DNA of 64,000 bases from JAGIBJ01 sp032119595 (GCA_032119595.1 JAUMBQ010000007.1:1-64000); one strand, 5' to 3'. Shown: positions 1 to 9,421, counted from the stretch's first letter. The notes: generated from the sequence alone by a model not told the origin. Program-made: numbers and translations.

Positions 1-1
1 C

Positions 2-1147
2 GTCATGGCCCACGGCGTCCTCTCCTGGATCGACGACGAACCCCGCCAAAACGTCATCCAAACCGCCGCCCGCGCCGTACGCCCAGGCGGACTCGTCACC
101 TTCTCCTACCGCGCATTCCCCCACGCCAGGTATCAGATCGCGGCACGCGAGATGGCCCTGGAAGCCATCTCGGTGGCCGAGGAAGCGGCCGAGGCCGACG
201 GAACGCAGCTCACGTACGTGGACCACGCTCGGATCGCGATCGAGCGCATTCGCCTGGCCGCCGCCATCGCCGGCCCCAAGACGGTCCATGGCCTCCAGAT
301 GACCTCGGAGGCAAACAAGATGGAGGCCTTGGACCCGCGGTATCTCCATCACGACGACCTGAGCGCGACGATGGTGCCGTTCCGCATCAGCGACGTCGCC
401 GCGATGTGCGAAGCCGAAGGCCTCCGGTACGTCGGAGAACTCCTGCCGCAGGACCTCTGGCAGTACCGGCTCCCCGCTGACCTTGCTGCAACCGTGCGCG
501 AGGAAGCGGGCCCCGATGCCCTGCGCCGCCAGCAGCTTGTCGACGACCTCCTCAACGGCGGATACCACAACTCGCTGTTCGTCCGTGCCGAGGAACCGGC
601 AAATCTCGAACCGTCGGCGAAGGACGTCACGATCCACGTCCGCCAGTACCTGAACGGCACGCCCGATGGCGTTCTTCGTTCCGATGCGGTGAGCGCGCCG
701 GTTGCCCAGGTCCTTCGCGAGCACACGAACGCGTCGATCACGGTCGCCGAGATCGCGGAGGATCTCGAACGGGACGTGGAGGAGGTCACCGCCAAAGTGC
801 TTCAGATGTACACGCTCGGCCTCGCCCGAATCTCGACGTCTCCGCCACCGGTGCCCACCGAACCCGGCGATCACCCGCGCGCCTCACCGCTTGTGCAAGA
901 GCAGATTCGCAATGGGGCGACCGTGCTCACGACGCGCTTCCACGTCCCGCTGTATTACGACCTGCCAGCCCAGCGCGTCCTCCTCGGCCTCCTGGACGGA
1001 ACCCGCGACCGCGACGCGCTCCGCCGAGACTTCCCGGCCGCCGCCGAGGGCATCGCGGAGCAGTCGGCCGCCGACGACGTCATCGAGCGCCTCGACGAGG
1101 TGCTCACCGCGATGGCCAACGACGGGTTGTTGCTTCCAGCCGGCTGA
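2..1147 (+). CDS. SAM-dependent methyltransferase with regulatory domain, 5'-truncated
   Basis: The reading frame is open to the left edge, so the first ATG at position 5 is probably internal. The visible part opens with HGVLSWI and then GGLVTFSYRAFP. These match the stretch after the SAM-binding core in class I methyltransferases that carry the MethyTransf_Reg domain (pfam10119). The glycine-rich SAM motif must lie left of the window. Residues about 80-190 look like the helical regulatory domain; residues about 200-380 resemble the winged-helix-like C-terminal part of this family. The substrate is unknown. The gene converges on the P450 with a gap of about 15 bp. The family assignment is from recognition, not a profile search. 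Confidence 0.7.
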   Translation, partial: VMAHGVLSWIDDEPRQNVIQTAARAVRPGGLVTFSYRAFPHARYQIAAREMALEAISVAEEAAEADGTQLTYVDHARIAIERIRLAAAIAGPKTVHGLQMTSEANKMEALDPRYLHHDDLSATMVPFRISDVAAMCEAEGLRYVGELLPQDLWQYRLPADLAATVREEAGPDALRRQQLVDDLLNGGYHNSLFVRAEEPANLEPSAKDVTIHVRQYLNGTPDGVLRSDAVSAPVAQVLREHTNASITVAEIAEDLERDVEEVTAKVLQMYTLGLARISTSPPPVPTEPGDHPRASPLVQEQIRNGATVLTTRFHVPLYYDLPAQRVLLGLLDGTRDRDALRRDFPAAAEGIAEQSAADDVIERLDEVLTAMANDGLLLPAG

Positions 1148-1162
1148 GCGGCCCAGCTTCGG

Positions 1163-2701
1163 TTAGTGGTCGACGGGGCAGCCGTCGGCGGCCTGGCCCG
1201 CTGCCGAGGCGTCCGATGATGCGCTGGCCCCGCGGTCGCCGCCAACCGTCGGCGCTTCGCGGCGCCGGCGGACCTGCACCGGCATGCCGTCGCGCGGACG
1301 CATCGTGATCGCAATCTCTTTGCGGACGCGCGTCCCGCGAACGAGATCGAATTCGAAACGCTGCGCCGTCATCGCGGCGAGCAGAACACCCTCCATCTGA
1401 GCAAACCCGGCGCCGACACAAATCCGCCGACCCGCACCGAACGGCATGTACGCCTGCTTGTGGCGGCCCGTCGTGTTGCCGGGCATGAACCGCTCAGGAT
1501 CAAAGCCCTCCGGGTTCGGCCAGAGTTCCGGATCTTTGTGGAGCAGGTAGGGCAGGATGATGACGACGGTCCCGACCGGCACCGCCTGCCCGTCGATCTC
1601 GTCGTTCTTCGTCGCGACGCGACTGAACGCCGGCACCGGCGGGTAGATCCGCATCGACTCCTGGAAGACCGCGTTCGTCCACGGCAGCGAGTCCAGGTCG
1701 GCGAAGGTCGGGCGGCGCCCCTGCAGCACCTCGTCGACCTCGGCCTGCATGCGCTTGCGTGCCTCCGGGTATTGCGAGAGCAGCAGCCACATCCACGTCA
1801 TGGCGTTGGCGGTCGTCTCATGGCCAGCGCCCAGGAAGGTCATCACCTCATCGCGGACCTGCTCACGGGGCATGTCGCCGCCACGTTCGTCGCGGGCAGC
1901 CACGAGGAGAGAGAGGAGATCGTCGCCCTCGTCCTTCGATGCGATGCGCTTGTCGATCAGGCCGTCGACGATCCCGTCGAGCGCATCCTTGGCCTTCATC
2001 GCTCGGTTCCAGTGGCGGAACCGAAGCTGCAACAGGCTCTCGAACTTGACACCGGCGAGCTTGCTGATCGACCGGTACAACCCGACCAGCTTGAAGTTCG
2101 CCGCCGCCGCGTGGAGCACGTCGTTCATGGCGTCGCCGACGACCTCGACGTCCTTCCCATCGATGCTCGTCCCAAAGAGCGCGCGACCGACGACATCGAG
2201 CGTGAGTTCCATCATCGCTGCGCCGAGTTCGAGTTCGGCACCGTCGGGGTGGCTGGCCTCGAGGCGATCGAGCCAGGCGGCAGCGGCGTCGGTCATGTGG
2301 GTGCCCATCGGCTCCAGATGGCGCCTGGCGAACAGCGGCTGGACCAGCGCCCGCTGACGCTGCCACAGCTCTTGGTCGAAGTTGGTGAGCAGCCCCTTCC
2401 CGAGCAGCACGGCGAGCACTTTGTAGTCGATGCCCTTCACGTACTGGTCCTGGTGCGTGACCAGCACGTGGCGGGCATGGCGCGGATTGCGGACCAACAG
2501 GATCGGCGCGCCTTTGACCGGAATCGTGACCAGTCCCGAGCCCGCCGGGAGCTGCGACATCGGGGCGAGCTGGTCCTTCTGCTGGAGCCCGAGGAAGAAC
2601 TTGACGAGCTTGCGCCCGCGCAGGAGATACACCTGCTCGTTCGGAGGGAGTGGAGCGTCCGCGCCCTGAGCCGGAGCGGTGGTGGTGTCGAGCGAAGCCA
2701 T
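1163..2701 (-). CDS. cytochrome P450
   Basis: A 512-residue heme monooxygenase, soluble as usual for bacterial P450s. The diagnostic motifs are in order: the oxygen-activating I-helix AGHETT at residues 292-297, the K-helix ExxR (ESMR) at 348-351, and the heme-binding loop FGAGRRICVG at 421-430 with Cys428 as the axial ligand. Length is somewhat above the usual 400-450 because of a short proline-rich N-terminus and a charged C-terminal tail ending near CPVDH. Substrate cannot be read from sequence, and no ferredoxin or reductase gene is adjacent, so electrons must come from elsewhere. The nitronate monooxygenase gene lies about 105 bp upstream on the same strand, so cotranscription is possible. 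Confidence 0.93.
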   Translation of the reverse strand: MASLDTTTAPAQGADAPLPPNEQVYLLRGRKLVKFFLGLQQKDQLAPMSQLPAGSGLVTIPVKGAPILLVRNPRHARHVLVTHQDQYVKGIDYKVLAVLLGKGLLTNFDQELWQRQRALVQPLFARRHLEPMGTHMTDAAAAWLDRLEASHPDGAELELGAAMMELTLDVVGRALFGTSIDGKDVEVVGDAMNDVLHAAAANFKLVGLYRSISKLAGVKFESLLQLRFRHWNRAMKAKDALDGIVDGLIDKRIASKDEGDDLLSLLVAARDERGGDMPREQVRDEVMTFLGAGHETTANAMTWMWLLLSQYPEARKRMQAEVDEVLQGRRPTFADLDSLPWTNAVFQESMRIYPPVPAFSRVATKNDEIDGQAVPVGTVVIILPYLLHKDPELWPNPEGFDPERFMPGNTTGRHKQAYMPFGAGRRICVGAGFAQMEGVLLAAMTAQRFEFDLVRGTRVRKEIAITMRPRDGMPVQVRRRREAPTVGGDRGASASSDASAAGQAADGCPVDH

Positions 2702-2806
2702 GCCTGAGCCGATCTGAATGCAGGAGCCCGCAGATCGTAGCGCGACCGCCCGCTATCTGCACGCAGTCACCAGCAGATCGCTGGAGAGGCCCGCGTTCGC
2801 GGCGTT

Positions 2807-3877
2807 TCAGGCGCCGCCAACGCTCGACAGCTCGCTCACCAGCTCCCGCACCAGCTCGGCCGCGGGCAGCTCCCGAGCTTCCTGGTGGCGCTCGCCCGCC
2901 CAGAGATTCATGCGGTCGGGATCGCCGACGCTGAGGCCGTGGGTGCGTAGCGGCGCGGTGAGATGGACCAGCTGCGGGTAGGCGCTCGGAGCGGCGTCGC
3001 CGACATGCTCCATCCACTCGTTCACGATGCCGCGGGCGCGGCGGCCGGAGAACGCTCGCGTCAGGGCGGTCGGGCGGTCCTCACTGATCATTCGTCGGAG
3101 CAGCCGGCCCGTGCCCGCCTCAGGCGCCAGCATGAACGCCGTGCCGAGCTGGGCGGCGGCCGCTCCCGCGCCCAAGGCCTGGGCGACGTGTTCCCCGGTC
3201 ATCAGTCCTCCGGCCGCCACGATGGGGAATCCTCCGCCGATCTCCTCGTCGCCAGGCTTCCCTTCGGCACCGGCTCCGTCGAGCGCGTGACGGATCGCGG
3301 CAACGAGTTCCAGGGTCGGCACCGGCTCGCGATCGTCGTCGACCCAGGCGCCGCGGTGGCCACCGGCCTCGCTGCCCTGCGCAATCACCGCATCGACACC
3401 CGCTGCCACGGCCCGCAGCGCCTCATCGACCTGGGAGACCGTGACCCAGACGGCAGCACCGGCGTCGTGCAGCGCCCCGATCACCTCGGCCGTCGGGCAG
3501 CCGAACGTGAACGACACCACGGCGGGACCGTCCTCCCGGAGGATCGCGAGCTTCGCGTCGTAATGATCGTCGTGGAACTTCGGCTCGCCGAGGGCAACGT
3601 CCTCAGTCCCGACGGCGCTCCGCAAAAGCGCGGCGTACGTCGCGATGGCGTCATCATCGCCAGGGGCAGGAGATGGGCTGAACACGTTCACGCCAAATGG
3701 CTTGTCGGTGAGGCCACGCACGGCCTCGAGCTGCTGGCGCAGCGCTTCGGGCGTGAGCAGCCCTGAGGCCAGAAAGCCCAGGCCGCCGGCGTCGCTCACC
3801 GCGGCCGCAAGCTCGGGCGTGGCGACCCCGCCGGCCATCGGCGCCTGGACGATGGGGTGCGTGAGCTGATCGAGCAT
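2807..3877 (-). CDS. nitronate monooxygenase (NPD/2-nitropropane dioxygenase family)
   Basis: A 356-residue FMN-dependent TIM-barrel enzyme. The N-terminus HPIVQAPMAGGVATPELAAA with GGLGFLASG shortly after is typical of the family, as are the central GSEAGGHRG and VAAGGLMTGEHVAQALGAGA segments that bind the FMN phosphate. Family members oxidise alkyl nitronates such as propionate-3-nitronate. Some homologues are enoyl-ACP reductases (FabK), but this one lies outside a fatty-acid gene cluster on its own strand, so nitronate monooxygenase is preferred. It sits between smc and the P450 gene, all on the minus strand. Confidence 0.85.
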   Translation of the reverse strand: MLDQLTHPIVQAPMAGGVATPELAAAVSDAGGLGFLASGLLTPEALRQQLEAVRGLTDKPFGVNVFSPSPAPGDDDAIATYAALLRSAVGTEDVALGEPKFHDDHYDAKLAILREDGPAVVSFTFGCPTAEVIGALHDAGAAVWVTVSQVDEALRAVAAGVDAVIAQGSEAGGHRGAWVDDDREPVPTLELVAAIRHALDGAGAEGKPGDEEIGGGFPIVAAGGLMTGEHVAQALGAGAAAAQLGTAFMLAPEAGTGRLLRRMISEDRPTALTRAFSGRRARGIVNEWMEHVGDAAPSAYPQLVHLTAPLRTHGLSVGDPDRMNLWAGERHQEARELPAAELVRELVSELSSVGGA

Positions 3878-3947
3878 GCCTCCGACGCTAGCCCGGCCGG
3901 CGCCTCCGCGTGGGAGATTGGTCGTGCCAGTGCCGGTCGCCTGACTT

Positions 3948-6900
3948 CTAGGCCGCTTGCGGTTCGGGCTGTGTCTCGTGTGCCAGGCGGCGCGAGATCA
4001 CCTTCGAGACGCCGTCTCCGGCCATCGACACGCCATAGAGCACGTCGGCCGCCTCCATCGTGCGCTTCTGGTGCGTGACGACGATGAACTGCGCGCGGTC
4101 GCGGTAGGCCCGAAGCAGCTCCAGGAAGCGCCCGATGTTGAGGTCGTCGAGGGCAGCCTCAACCTCGTCGAGCACGTAGAACGGGCACGGGCTGGCGAGG
4201 AAGACCGAGAACATGAACGCGAGCGCCGTCATCGACTTCTCTCCGCCGGAGAGGAGCGAGAGCCGCTTCATCGACTTGCCACCTGGCGTGATCTCGATCT
4301 CGACCCCGGCGGTGTCCGCGGAGCTGCGGCCCTCGTCCTCCGGCGTGGTCTCGTCGCCGTCCACGCCGCCCTCCGTGTCGTCGCTTCCCGCGACGGCGGC
4401 TTCCTCCGCCTCGTCGACGAGTCGCAGCCGACCCGAGCCGCCGGGGAAGAGCTGCGCGGAAAGCTCCCGGAAGTTCGCCTCCGCCGCGCGGTACGTCTGC
4501 TCGAAGGTGTCTTTGATCTGCTGATCGGTCTCCCTGATCAGCGTGCCGAGTTCACGAAGCGCCTGTTCGAGGTCGGTGCGCTGGGTCTCGAGTTCCTCGA
4601 CCTCGGTGCGCGCCTCCTCGTACTCCTGCTCGGCCAACGGGTTGATCGGTCCGATCTGCTCGGCCCGCCGCTGAAGGCGTTCAGCCTGGTGAGCAAGTTC
4701 CTCACGCCGACCGTCTTCGAGGGCGGACTCTCGCGCGTCCGCCGAGAGGCCGAGCTGCTCCGCGACCTGCGCGAGCTGGCCGGCAGCTTCGGCCCGCTGG
4801 TCCAGCGCGCGCTGCTTGCGGATCTCGACGCCCGTGAGTTCGTCGCCGCGCTTGCGCAGGTCGGACTGAAGTTCAGCCTCCTGGGCGGAGCACTCCTTCA
4901 ATACTTGGGCGACGCCCTCACCGGCGACACGGTCGGCGTCGAGGTCGGCGTCGGCCGCCACGGCAAGCGACCGCACCGCCGCGGCGTAGCGCCTGAGCAG
5001 ACTCGTGAGGTGCTGGGCACGCGGAAGCAGCTCACGGTCGGCCGCGACCTTGCCTTCCAGCAACGTGATGCGATCGGCGCGGCGCTCGCGTTCGCGCTCG
5101 GCACGCTCCACCCCACGCTTTTCCGCCTCGAGTTCGCCGGTGAGCTGCGCCCGGATCACGGCCGCCTCTCCGCTCTCGGGCATGCGGCGGCGCTCTTCGA
5201 TGGCCCAGTCGGAGCGACGCAGCTCCTCCTCGGCGGCGATGCGAGCGCGGTCGTGCTGGCGGGTAATGTCGACGGCGGCGTCGCGAGCACGGCCAGTCTC
5301 GACGACGGCCTCCTCAAGACCCGTGAGCTGGCCGCGGGCCGCGTGCTCGGCCTGGATCGCCGTCTCCGTCTGCACCAGGAGCTGCTCACGGCGGTTGCGC
5401 TCGGCGAGTACGCGCTGCTCATCGGCGTCGCCGGGCGTGCGCCGCAGCAGGCCGCTGCGCGCATCGAAGACCGTGCCTTCGGTGTCGACGAGCAGCCACG
5501 GGCCGACGATGGCGCGCTCGTCGATGGCATCGACCGAGAACGCCGACGCCAGCAGCCGTCGCGCCAGTCGCGCCTCTTGGGTATCCCCGAGCACCGCGGG
5601 CGCCAAGGGGATGGCGTCGGGGTAGCCAGGCGGATGCGCAGGAGCGCTGGGATCATCTCCGGCGCGGATGCCAAGGCCGAAGGCGCGCCCGGCCGCGCCG
5701 TGGGCAAGGCCTCCGGCCGACTCTGCGGCGAGCTCGGCGTCATCGCCAGCGAGGAGGATTCGCCCACCATCGCGGCCGGCCCGGGACAACAGCGAGCGCG
5801 CCTCATCGACCGATGACGCGAGGCCGGCGCGGAGTTCGCCTCCGAGGGCCGCCGCAACGGCGCCTTCCAGGCCAGCCTTGACTTCGAGCCCGTCGGCCAG
5901 GGCCCGGGCGCCGCCCGGCGCACCGCCGGAGCGCGAGCGCAGGAATCGGTTGACCTCCGCCACCTCGCTGCCCCGCCGAGCGGACTCGCGCCGGGCGACA
6001 TCAACCTCGCGCTGCTGGGCCTGGAGGGCCAAGCGGGCGGCGTCGACGGTGGCCTCGACCTCGGTCTGACGTGCCTGGGCGTCGGCCAGTTCTCCCTTGA
6101 CTCGCTCCACGGCCGCCACGGCGGCTTCTCGGCCGGCTTCCAGCGCCGCGACTTCGCGGGCCAGCACCTCTTCGCGATGGATGTCGAGCTCGGCGAGTTG
6201 TGCCTCGATCGACGCGATCCGTTGCTGCCCCGGAAGGTCGCCTTCATCGTGGGCGGCTTCGTCGCGGAGGCTTTCGAGCTGGCGTTCGCGCCCGGCGAGC
6301 CGCTCGGCCGTCTCCTGGCCAATCGCGTTGGAGCGCTCAGCGCGTTCGACCTGGCGCTCGGCCAAGGAGCGCAGCTGTGAGGCGCGGCGCGCGAGCTGCT
6401 CACGGCGGGCGGTGCGCTGTTGAAGCTCAGCCTCAGCCCCACCACGCCGCACGGCGACCGCCTTCAGCTGCTCGTCGAGCTCGGTGCGCTGAGCACGCAG
6501 GCGGGTCACCGCCTCCGTCGCATCAGCGGCTTCGGCGGTGCGGATACGAACGTCTTCGCCGAGCAGCTCCCAGCGAGCTTCGGCGAGCTGGCGCTCGAGC
6601 CGGGCCCGGAGTTCGGCGGCCTCCGCCTGCCGTCGCAGGGGCCCGAGTCGTTTACGGGACGCCTGCTCGATGTCGAGGACGCGTGCGAGATTCTGCTCCG
6701 CCCGCTCCAGCTTGCGCTGAGCGGCCCGGCGACGACGGCGATGTTTGCCAAGTCCGGCGGCCTCTTCGAGCAGGAGCCGGCGGTCGCGCGGCTTGCTCGT
6801 GACGATCGCCTCGACGCGCCCCTGGGAGATCACCGAGTGCATCTCCTTGCCGAGGCCGGTGTCGGACAGCAGCTCCATCACGTCGGAGAGGCGGCATTTC

Positions 6901-7250
6901 GCCCCATTGAGCCGGTACTCCCCCTCGCCGTCGCGCGTGATGCGCCGACTCACCGAGATCTCGGAGAACGGGACCGCGACGGCGCCGTCGCTGTTGTCGA
7001 GCACGAGTTCAACCTCGGCGGAGGAGCGGGCCTGCACCCCGTGCCCTCCGGCGAAGATCACGTCCTGCATCGAGCGCCCGCGCACGGCCGCTGGCGACTG
7101 CTCACCGAGGACCCACAGGATCGCGTCGGTGACGTTGCTTTTCCCCGAGCCATTCGGCCCGACGATCACCGAGACACCGGGGCCGAACTCGAGCCGTGTG
7201 CGGTCAGGGAAGGACTTGAAGCCCTTGAGGGTGATCTCGCGGACGTGCAT
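3948..7250 (-). CDS. smc: chromosome segregation ATPase SMC
   Basis: A 1100-residue SMC protein that compacts and segregates the chromosome with ScpA/ScpB. The N-terminal ATPase half has Walker A GPNGSGKSN near residue 32. Long coiled coils rich in E, R, A and Q follow, with a glycine-rich hinge at about residues 450-600. The C-terminal half has the signature LSGGEKSMTALA and Walker B FYVLDEVEAALDD. It is somewhat shorter than the roughly 1190 residues of Bacillus SMC. An acidic stretch of about 35 residues (DDTEGGVDGDETTPEDEG) sits shortly before the signature motif. It starts 7 bp after the rnc stop, so it belongs to the rpmF-plsX-acpP-rnc-smc run. Confidence 0.97.
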   Translation of the reverse strand: MHVREITLKGFKSFPDRTRLEFGPGVSVIVGPNGSGKSNVTDAILWVLGEQSPAAVRGRSMQDVIFAGGHGVQARSSAEVELVLDNSDGAVAVPFSEISVSRRITRDGEGEYRLNGAKCRLSDVMELLSDTGLGKEMHSVISQGRVEAIVTSKPRDRRLLLEEAAGLGKHRRRRRAAQRKLERAEQNLARVLDIEQASRKRLGPLRRQAEAAELRARLERQLAEARWELLGEDVRIRTAEAADATEAVTRLRAQRTELDEQLKAVAVRRGGAEAELQQRTARREQLARRASQLRSLAERQVERAERSNAIGQETAERLAGRERQLESLRDEAAHDEGDLPGQQRIASIEAQLAELDIHREEVLAREVAALEAGREAAVAAVERVKGELADAQARQTEVEATVDAARLALQAQQREVDVARRESARRGSEVAEVNRFLRSRSGGAPGGARALADGLEVKAGLEGAVAAALGGELRAGLASSVDEARSLLSRAGRDGGRILLAGDDAELAAESAGGLAHGAAGRAFGLGIRAGDDPSAPAHPPGYPDAIPLAPAVLGDTQEARLARRLLASAFSVDAIDERAIVGPWLLVDTEGTVFDARSGLLRRTPGDADEQRVLAERNRREQLLVQTETAIQAEHAARGQLTGLEEAVVETGRARDAAVDITRQHDRARIAAEEELRRSDWAIEERRRMPESGEAAVIRAQLTGELEAEKRGVERAERERERRADRITLLEGKVAADRELLPRAQHLTSLLRRYAAAVRSLAVAADADLDADRVAGEGVAQVLKECSAQEAELQSDLRKRGDELTGVEIRKQRALDQRAEAAGQLAQVAEQLGLSADARESALEDGRREELAHQAERLQRRAEQIGPINPLAEQEYEEARTEVEELETQRTDLEQALRELGTLIRETDQQIKDTFEQTYRAAEANFRELSAQLFPGGSGRLRLVDEAEEAAVAGSDDTEGGVDGDETTPEDEGRSSADTAGVEIEITPGGKSMKRLSLLSGGEKSMTALAFMFSVFLASPCPFYVLDEVEAALDDLNIGRFLELLRAYRDRAQFIVVTHQKRTMEAADVLYGVSMAGDGVSKVISRRLAHETQPEPQAA

Positions 7251-7256
7251 GCGAGA

Positions 7257-7934
7257 TCAGTCGGGCCAGCCGGCGTTGATCGCCGCGAGCGCCGCCAGCG
7301 CAGCATCCTGCTCAGCAGCCTTCTTCGTGCGACCTTGCCCGGTGGCGATGCGATTCCCGCCGATCTTCGCGGCGACCTCGAAGGTCGGCTCGTGCTCTTG
7401 GCCTTTGCGCCCAAGCAGCTCGTACTCCACGAGCCGCTGGCTCTGCGCGAGCCGCTCTTGGAGCGCCGACTTGTGATCGACGGGGTGCGTCAGCGCCGCC
7501 TCGAGCTCATCCTGGAAGGCCTCGACCACGGCGCGGGAGACGACTTCGTAGCCGTGCACGGTGAAGCAGGCGCCGATGATCGCCTCGGTAATCGACGACA
7601 GCACGCGCTCGGTGAACACGGCCTCGGCCGGCCCGGCCTCCGGGGGCGCGGCCTTGCGAAGCTCGTCGTGCACGCCCATCCTGATCGCGACGGCCTCACA
7701 GGAGGCCGCGCACACCGTTTGCGCGCGGATCTTCGACAGCCGACCTTCCCCGTACCGCTCGGCTTCCAACCGCGGGTAGAGGTGCGCGGTGATCGCGAGC
7801 TCCAAGACGGCGTCGCCAAGGAAAGCAAGGCGGGCGTAGGAGTCGTGCCGACGGGGCGACCACGAGGCGTGCGTGAACACCTGCCTGCGGAGATCCGCCG
7901 GCAGTCCATCGAGCAGGGTGCGGAGTTCGCTCAG
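7257..7934 (-). CDS. rnc: ribonuclease III, probable CTG start
   Basis: A double-stranded RNA endonuclease for rRNA and mRNA processing. The catalytic signature RLAFLGDAVLEL is near the N-terminus and a C-terminal dsRNA-binding domain ends in KKAAEQDAALAAL. The first canonical start, GTG at 7880, would begin at VFTHASW and cut off residues normal for the family. The frame stays open upstream and encodes LSELRTLLDGLPADLRRQ, which aligns with RNase III N-termini. No ATG, GTG or TTG occurs there. A CTG at 7934-7932 overlaps the acpP stop as CTGA and would give 225 residues, the usual length. The start is inferred; the minimum gene is 7257-7880. Confidence 0.9.
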   Translation of the reverse strand: MSELRTLLDGLPADLRRQVFTHASWSPRRHDSYARLAFLGDAVLELAITAHLYPRLEAERYGEGRLSKIRAQTVCAASCEAVAIRMGVHDELRKAAPPEAGPAEAVFTERVLSSITEAIIGACFTVHGYEVVSRAVVEAFQDELEAALTHPVDHKSALQERLAQSQRLVEYELLGRKGQEHEPTFEVAAKIGGNRIATGQGRTKKAAEQDAALAALAAINAGWPD

Positions 7935-8194
7935 CGGTCCGCGAGCGGCGCGGCGCCCGCACGTGCGAACACGTAGTCGACCGACAGCCCGACGGTCACG
8001 AGGTCCAGCGCATCCTCTTCGGGGATCTTCACCCCGTAGGTGTCCTCGAGCTCCTGCGTGAGCGTGTAGAGGTCCAGCGAGTCGGCCCCGAGGTCTTCTT
8101 TGAACCGGGAATCCTCGAGAATCGACGACTCGTCGATGTCGAGTTCGTCGGCGAGATGCTCGCGCACCAGGGTGAGTACGTCGTCACGCGTCAT
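7931..8194 (-). CDS. acpP: acyl carrier protein
   Basis: An 87-residue acyl carrier protein for fatty acid synthesis. The phosphopantetheine attachment serine lies in GADSLDLYTL, in an acidic four-helix protein (FKEDLGADSLD, VKIPEEDALDLVTVG). The start chosen is the ATG at 8194 (MTRDDVLTLV). It overlaps the 3' end of plsX by 11 bp, whereas a longer frame to 8254 adds 20 residues unlike ACP. The C-terminus has about 10 extra residues (RAGAAPLADR). Its TGA overlaps the proposed CTG start of rnc, consistent with translational coupling. Confidence 0.95.
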   Translation of the reverse strand: MTRDDVLTLVREHLADELDIDESSILEDSRFKEDLGADSLDLYTLTQELEDTYGVKIPEEDALDLVTVGLSVDYVFARAGAAPLADR

Positions 8195-9239
8195 GAGCAC
8201 CCACGGTATCCGCAGATCCGGACCGCTTGCGCCGCGCGTGCAGCGCCCCTGCATTTTGGAGGGATTCGAGTGTCAATCCGAGGAGGTCAGCCTCGACGGC
8301 CCGGCCCGCTCGCGCGACGGCATGTTCGAACCCGAGCTGGGTGAAGCGTCCATGCGCGATCACGCCCAGGGCGCTGAGACCCAGCAAGTATGCACCGCCC
8401 TGGAGTTCGGGATCCAGCAGATCGCGCAGGCCGCGGAGCGGGCCGCGCAGGAGCAGCCCGCCGGCTTTGCCGCGGTTGGACGCCTCGATCGTGCTGCGGA
8501 TCAAGTGGAACAGCTCCGTACTGACGCCCTCCATCGCCTTGAGCGCGATGTTGCCGGTGAAGCCATCGGTGACGACGACATCAGCGACGCCCGCGGCGAT
8601 CGACGCGCCGTCGACGTTGCCGATGAACCCGAGACCCTCGTGCTGCGACAGACGCTGGTGGACCTCACGGACGAGATCCGTGCCACGGTTTGACTCCTCA
8701 CCGTTCGACAGCAGGGCCACCCGCGGGTGGTCGATGCCAACGACGACCTGCGAGAACGCGCGTCCCATGAACGCGAACTGCTCGAGGTGTTCCGGGCGGA
8801 CGTTCACGTTGGCGCCCATGTCGAGCAACGTGACGGCCTTGCCCGGGAGCGGAATCTGGGCAGCGATCGCGGGGCGCCGAACGCCGTCGGCACGCCCCAG
8901 CTCGCTCATGCCGGCCGCGAGCGCGGCGCCGGTGGCGCCGGCGGCGACGAACGCCTGGGCGCGGCCCTCTTTGACCGCGCGGACCGCCTGCACGATCGAC
9001 GAGTGCGGATGCTGACGCACCGCGCGAGCCGGATCGGGCTCCTTGGCGATGGAAACCGGGGCGTCGACAACTTCGACGCCCGCGGAGGGGACTTCGGCGA
9101 GCGCTTCGTTCAGCGCTGCGGCGGGGCCGAAGAGCAGGACCTGGATGCCGCCCTGCTGCGCCGCTTTCGCGGCGCCCCGAGCGACCTCAGCGGGTCCGAG
9201 GTCGGCCCCGGTCGCATCGACAGCGACCGTGACCGGCAC
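8184..9239 (-). CDS. plsX: phosphate acyltransferase PlsX
   Basis: A 351-residue enzyme that makes acyl-phosphate from acyl-ACP for phospholipid synthesis. The N-terminus VTVAVDATGADLGPAEVARGA matches the PlsX opening, although the usual AMGGD is ATGAD. Other family stretches are ALLSNGEESNRGTDLVRE and VVVTDGFTGNIALKAMEG. It starts with GTG at 9239, two bases after the rpmF stop, and overlaps acpP at its 3' end. The plsX-acpP pairing supports both assignments. Confidence 0.95.
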   Translation of the reverse strand: MPVTVAVDATGADLGPAEVARGAAKAAQQGGIQVLLFGPAAALNEALAEVPSAGVEVVDAPVSIAKEPDPARAVRQHPHSSIVQAVRAVKEGRAQAFVAAGATGAALAAGMSELGRADGVRRPAIAAQIPLPGKAVTLLDMGANVNVRPEHLEQFAFMGRAFSQVVVGIDHPRVALLSNGEESNRGTDLVREVHQRLSQHEGLGFIGNVDGASIAAGVADVVVTDGFTGNIALKAMEGVSTELFHLIRSTIEASNRGKAGGLLLRGPLRGLRDLLDPELQGGAYLLGLSALGVIAHGRFTQLGFEHAVARAGRAVEADLLGLTLESLQNAGALHARRKRSGSADTVGAHDA

Positions 9240-9241
9240 GA

Positions 9242-9421
9242 TCAGCTGTGGGTGTTGACGACCGTGCGGCCGTTGTAGCTACCGCAGCTCTTGCACACGC
9301 GGTGCGGAAGGCGCGGCTCGCCGCAGGCCGGGCAGCCCTGGGTGCCGGGATTTGCAGCCTTGTGCTGCGAACGACGCTTGGTCGTTCGGCTGTGGGACTG
9401 TTTCTGCTTTGGTACGGCCAT
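9242..9421 (-). CDS. rpmF: 50S ribosomal protein L32
   Basis: A 59-residue ribosomal protein beginning MAVPKQKQSHSRTTKRRS, diagnostic for L32. It has a zinc-ribbon pattern, CPACGEPRLPHRVCKSC. The start is the ATG at 9421-9419. This ATG lies inside the 12-bp palindrome CGGCCATGGCCG at 9415-9426, which also holds the proposed ATG of the divergent GNAT gene. The gene leads the rpmF-plsX-acpP-rnc-smc run. With no leader space left, its mRNA would be leaderless, or its promoter lies inside the GNAT coding region. Confidence 0.96.
   Translation of the reverse strand: MAVPKQKQSHSRTTKRRSQHKAANPGTQGCPACGEPRLPHRVCKSCGSYNGRTVVNTHS

Noticed and set aside
1460..2707. Long plus-strand ORF opposite the P450 gene
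   Set aside because: The opposite frame has the complete P450 motifs; this ORF is a high-GC antisense shadow with Arg/Val/Glu-biased composition.
3957..5816. 619-codon plus-strand ORF opposite smc
   Set aside because: SMC motifs on the minus strand explain the region; no motif or ribosome binding site on the plus strand.
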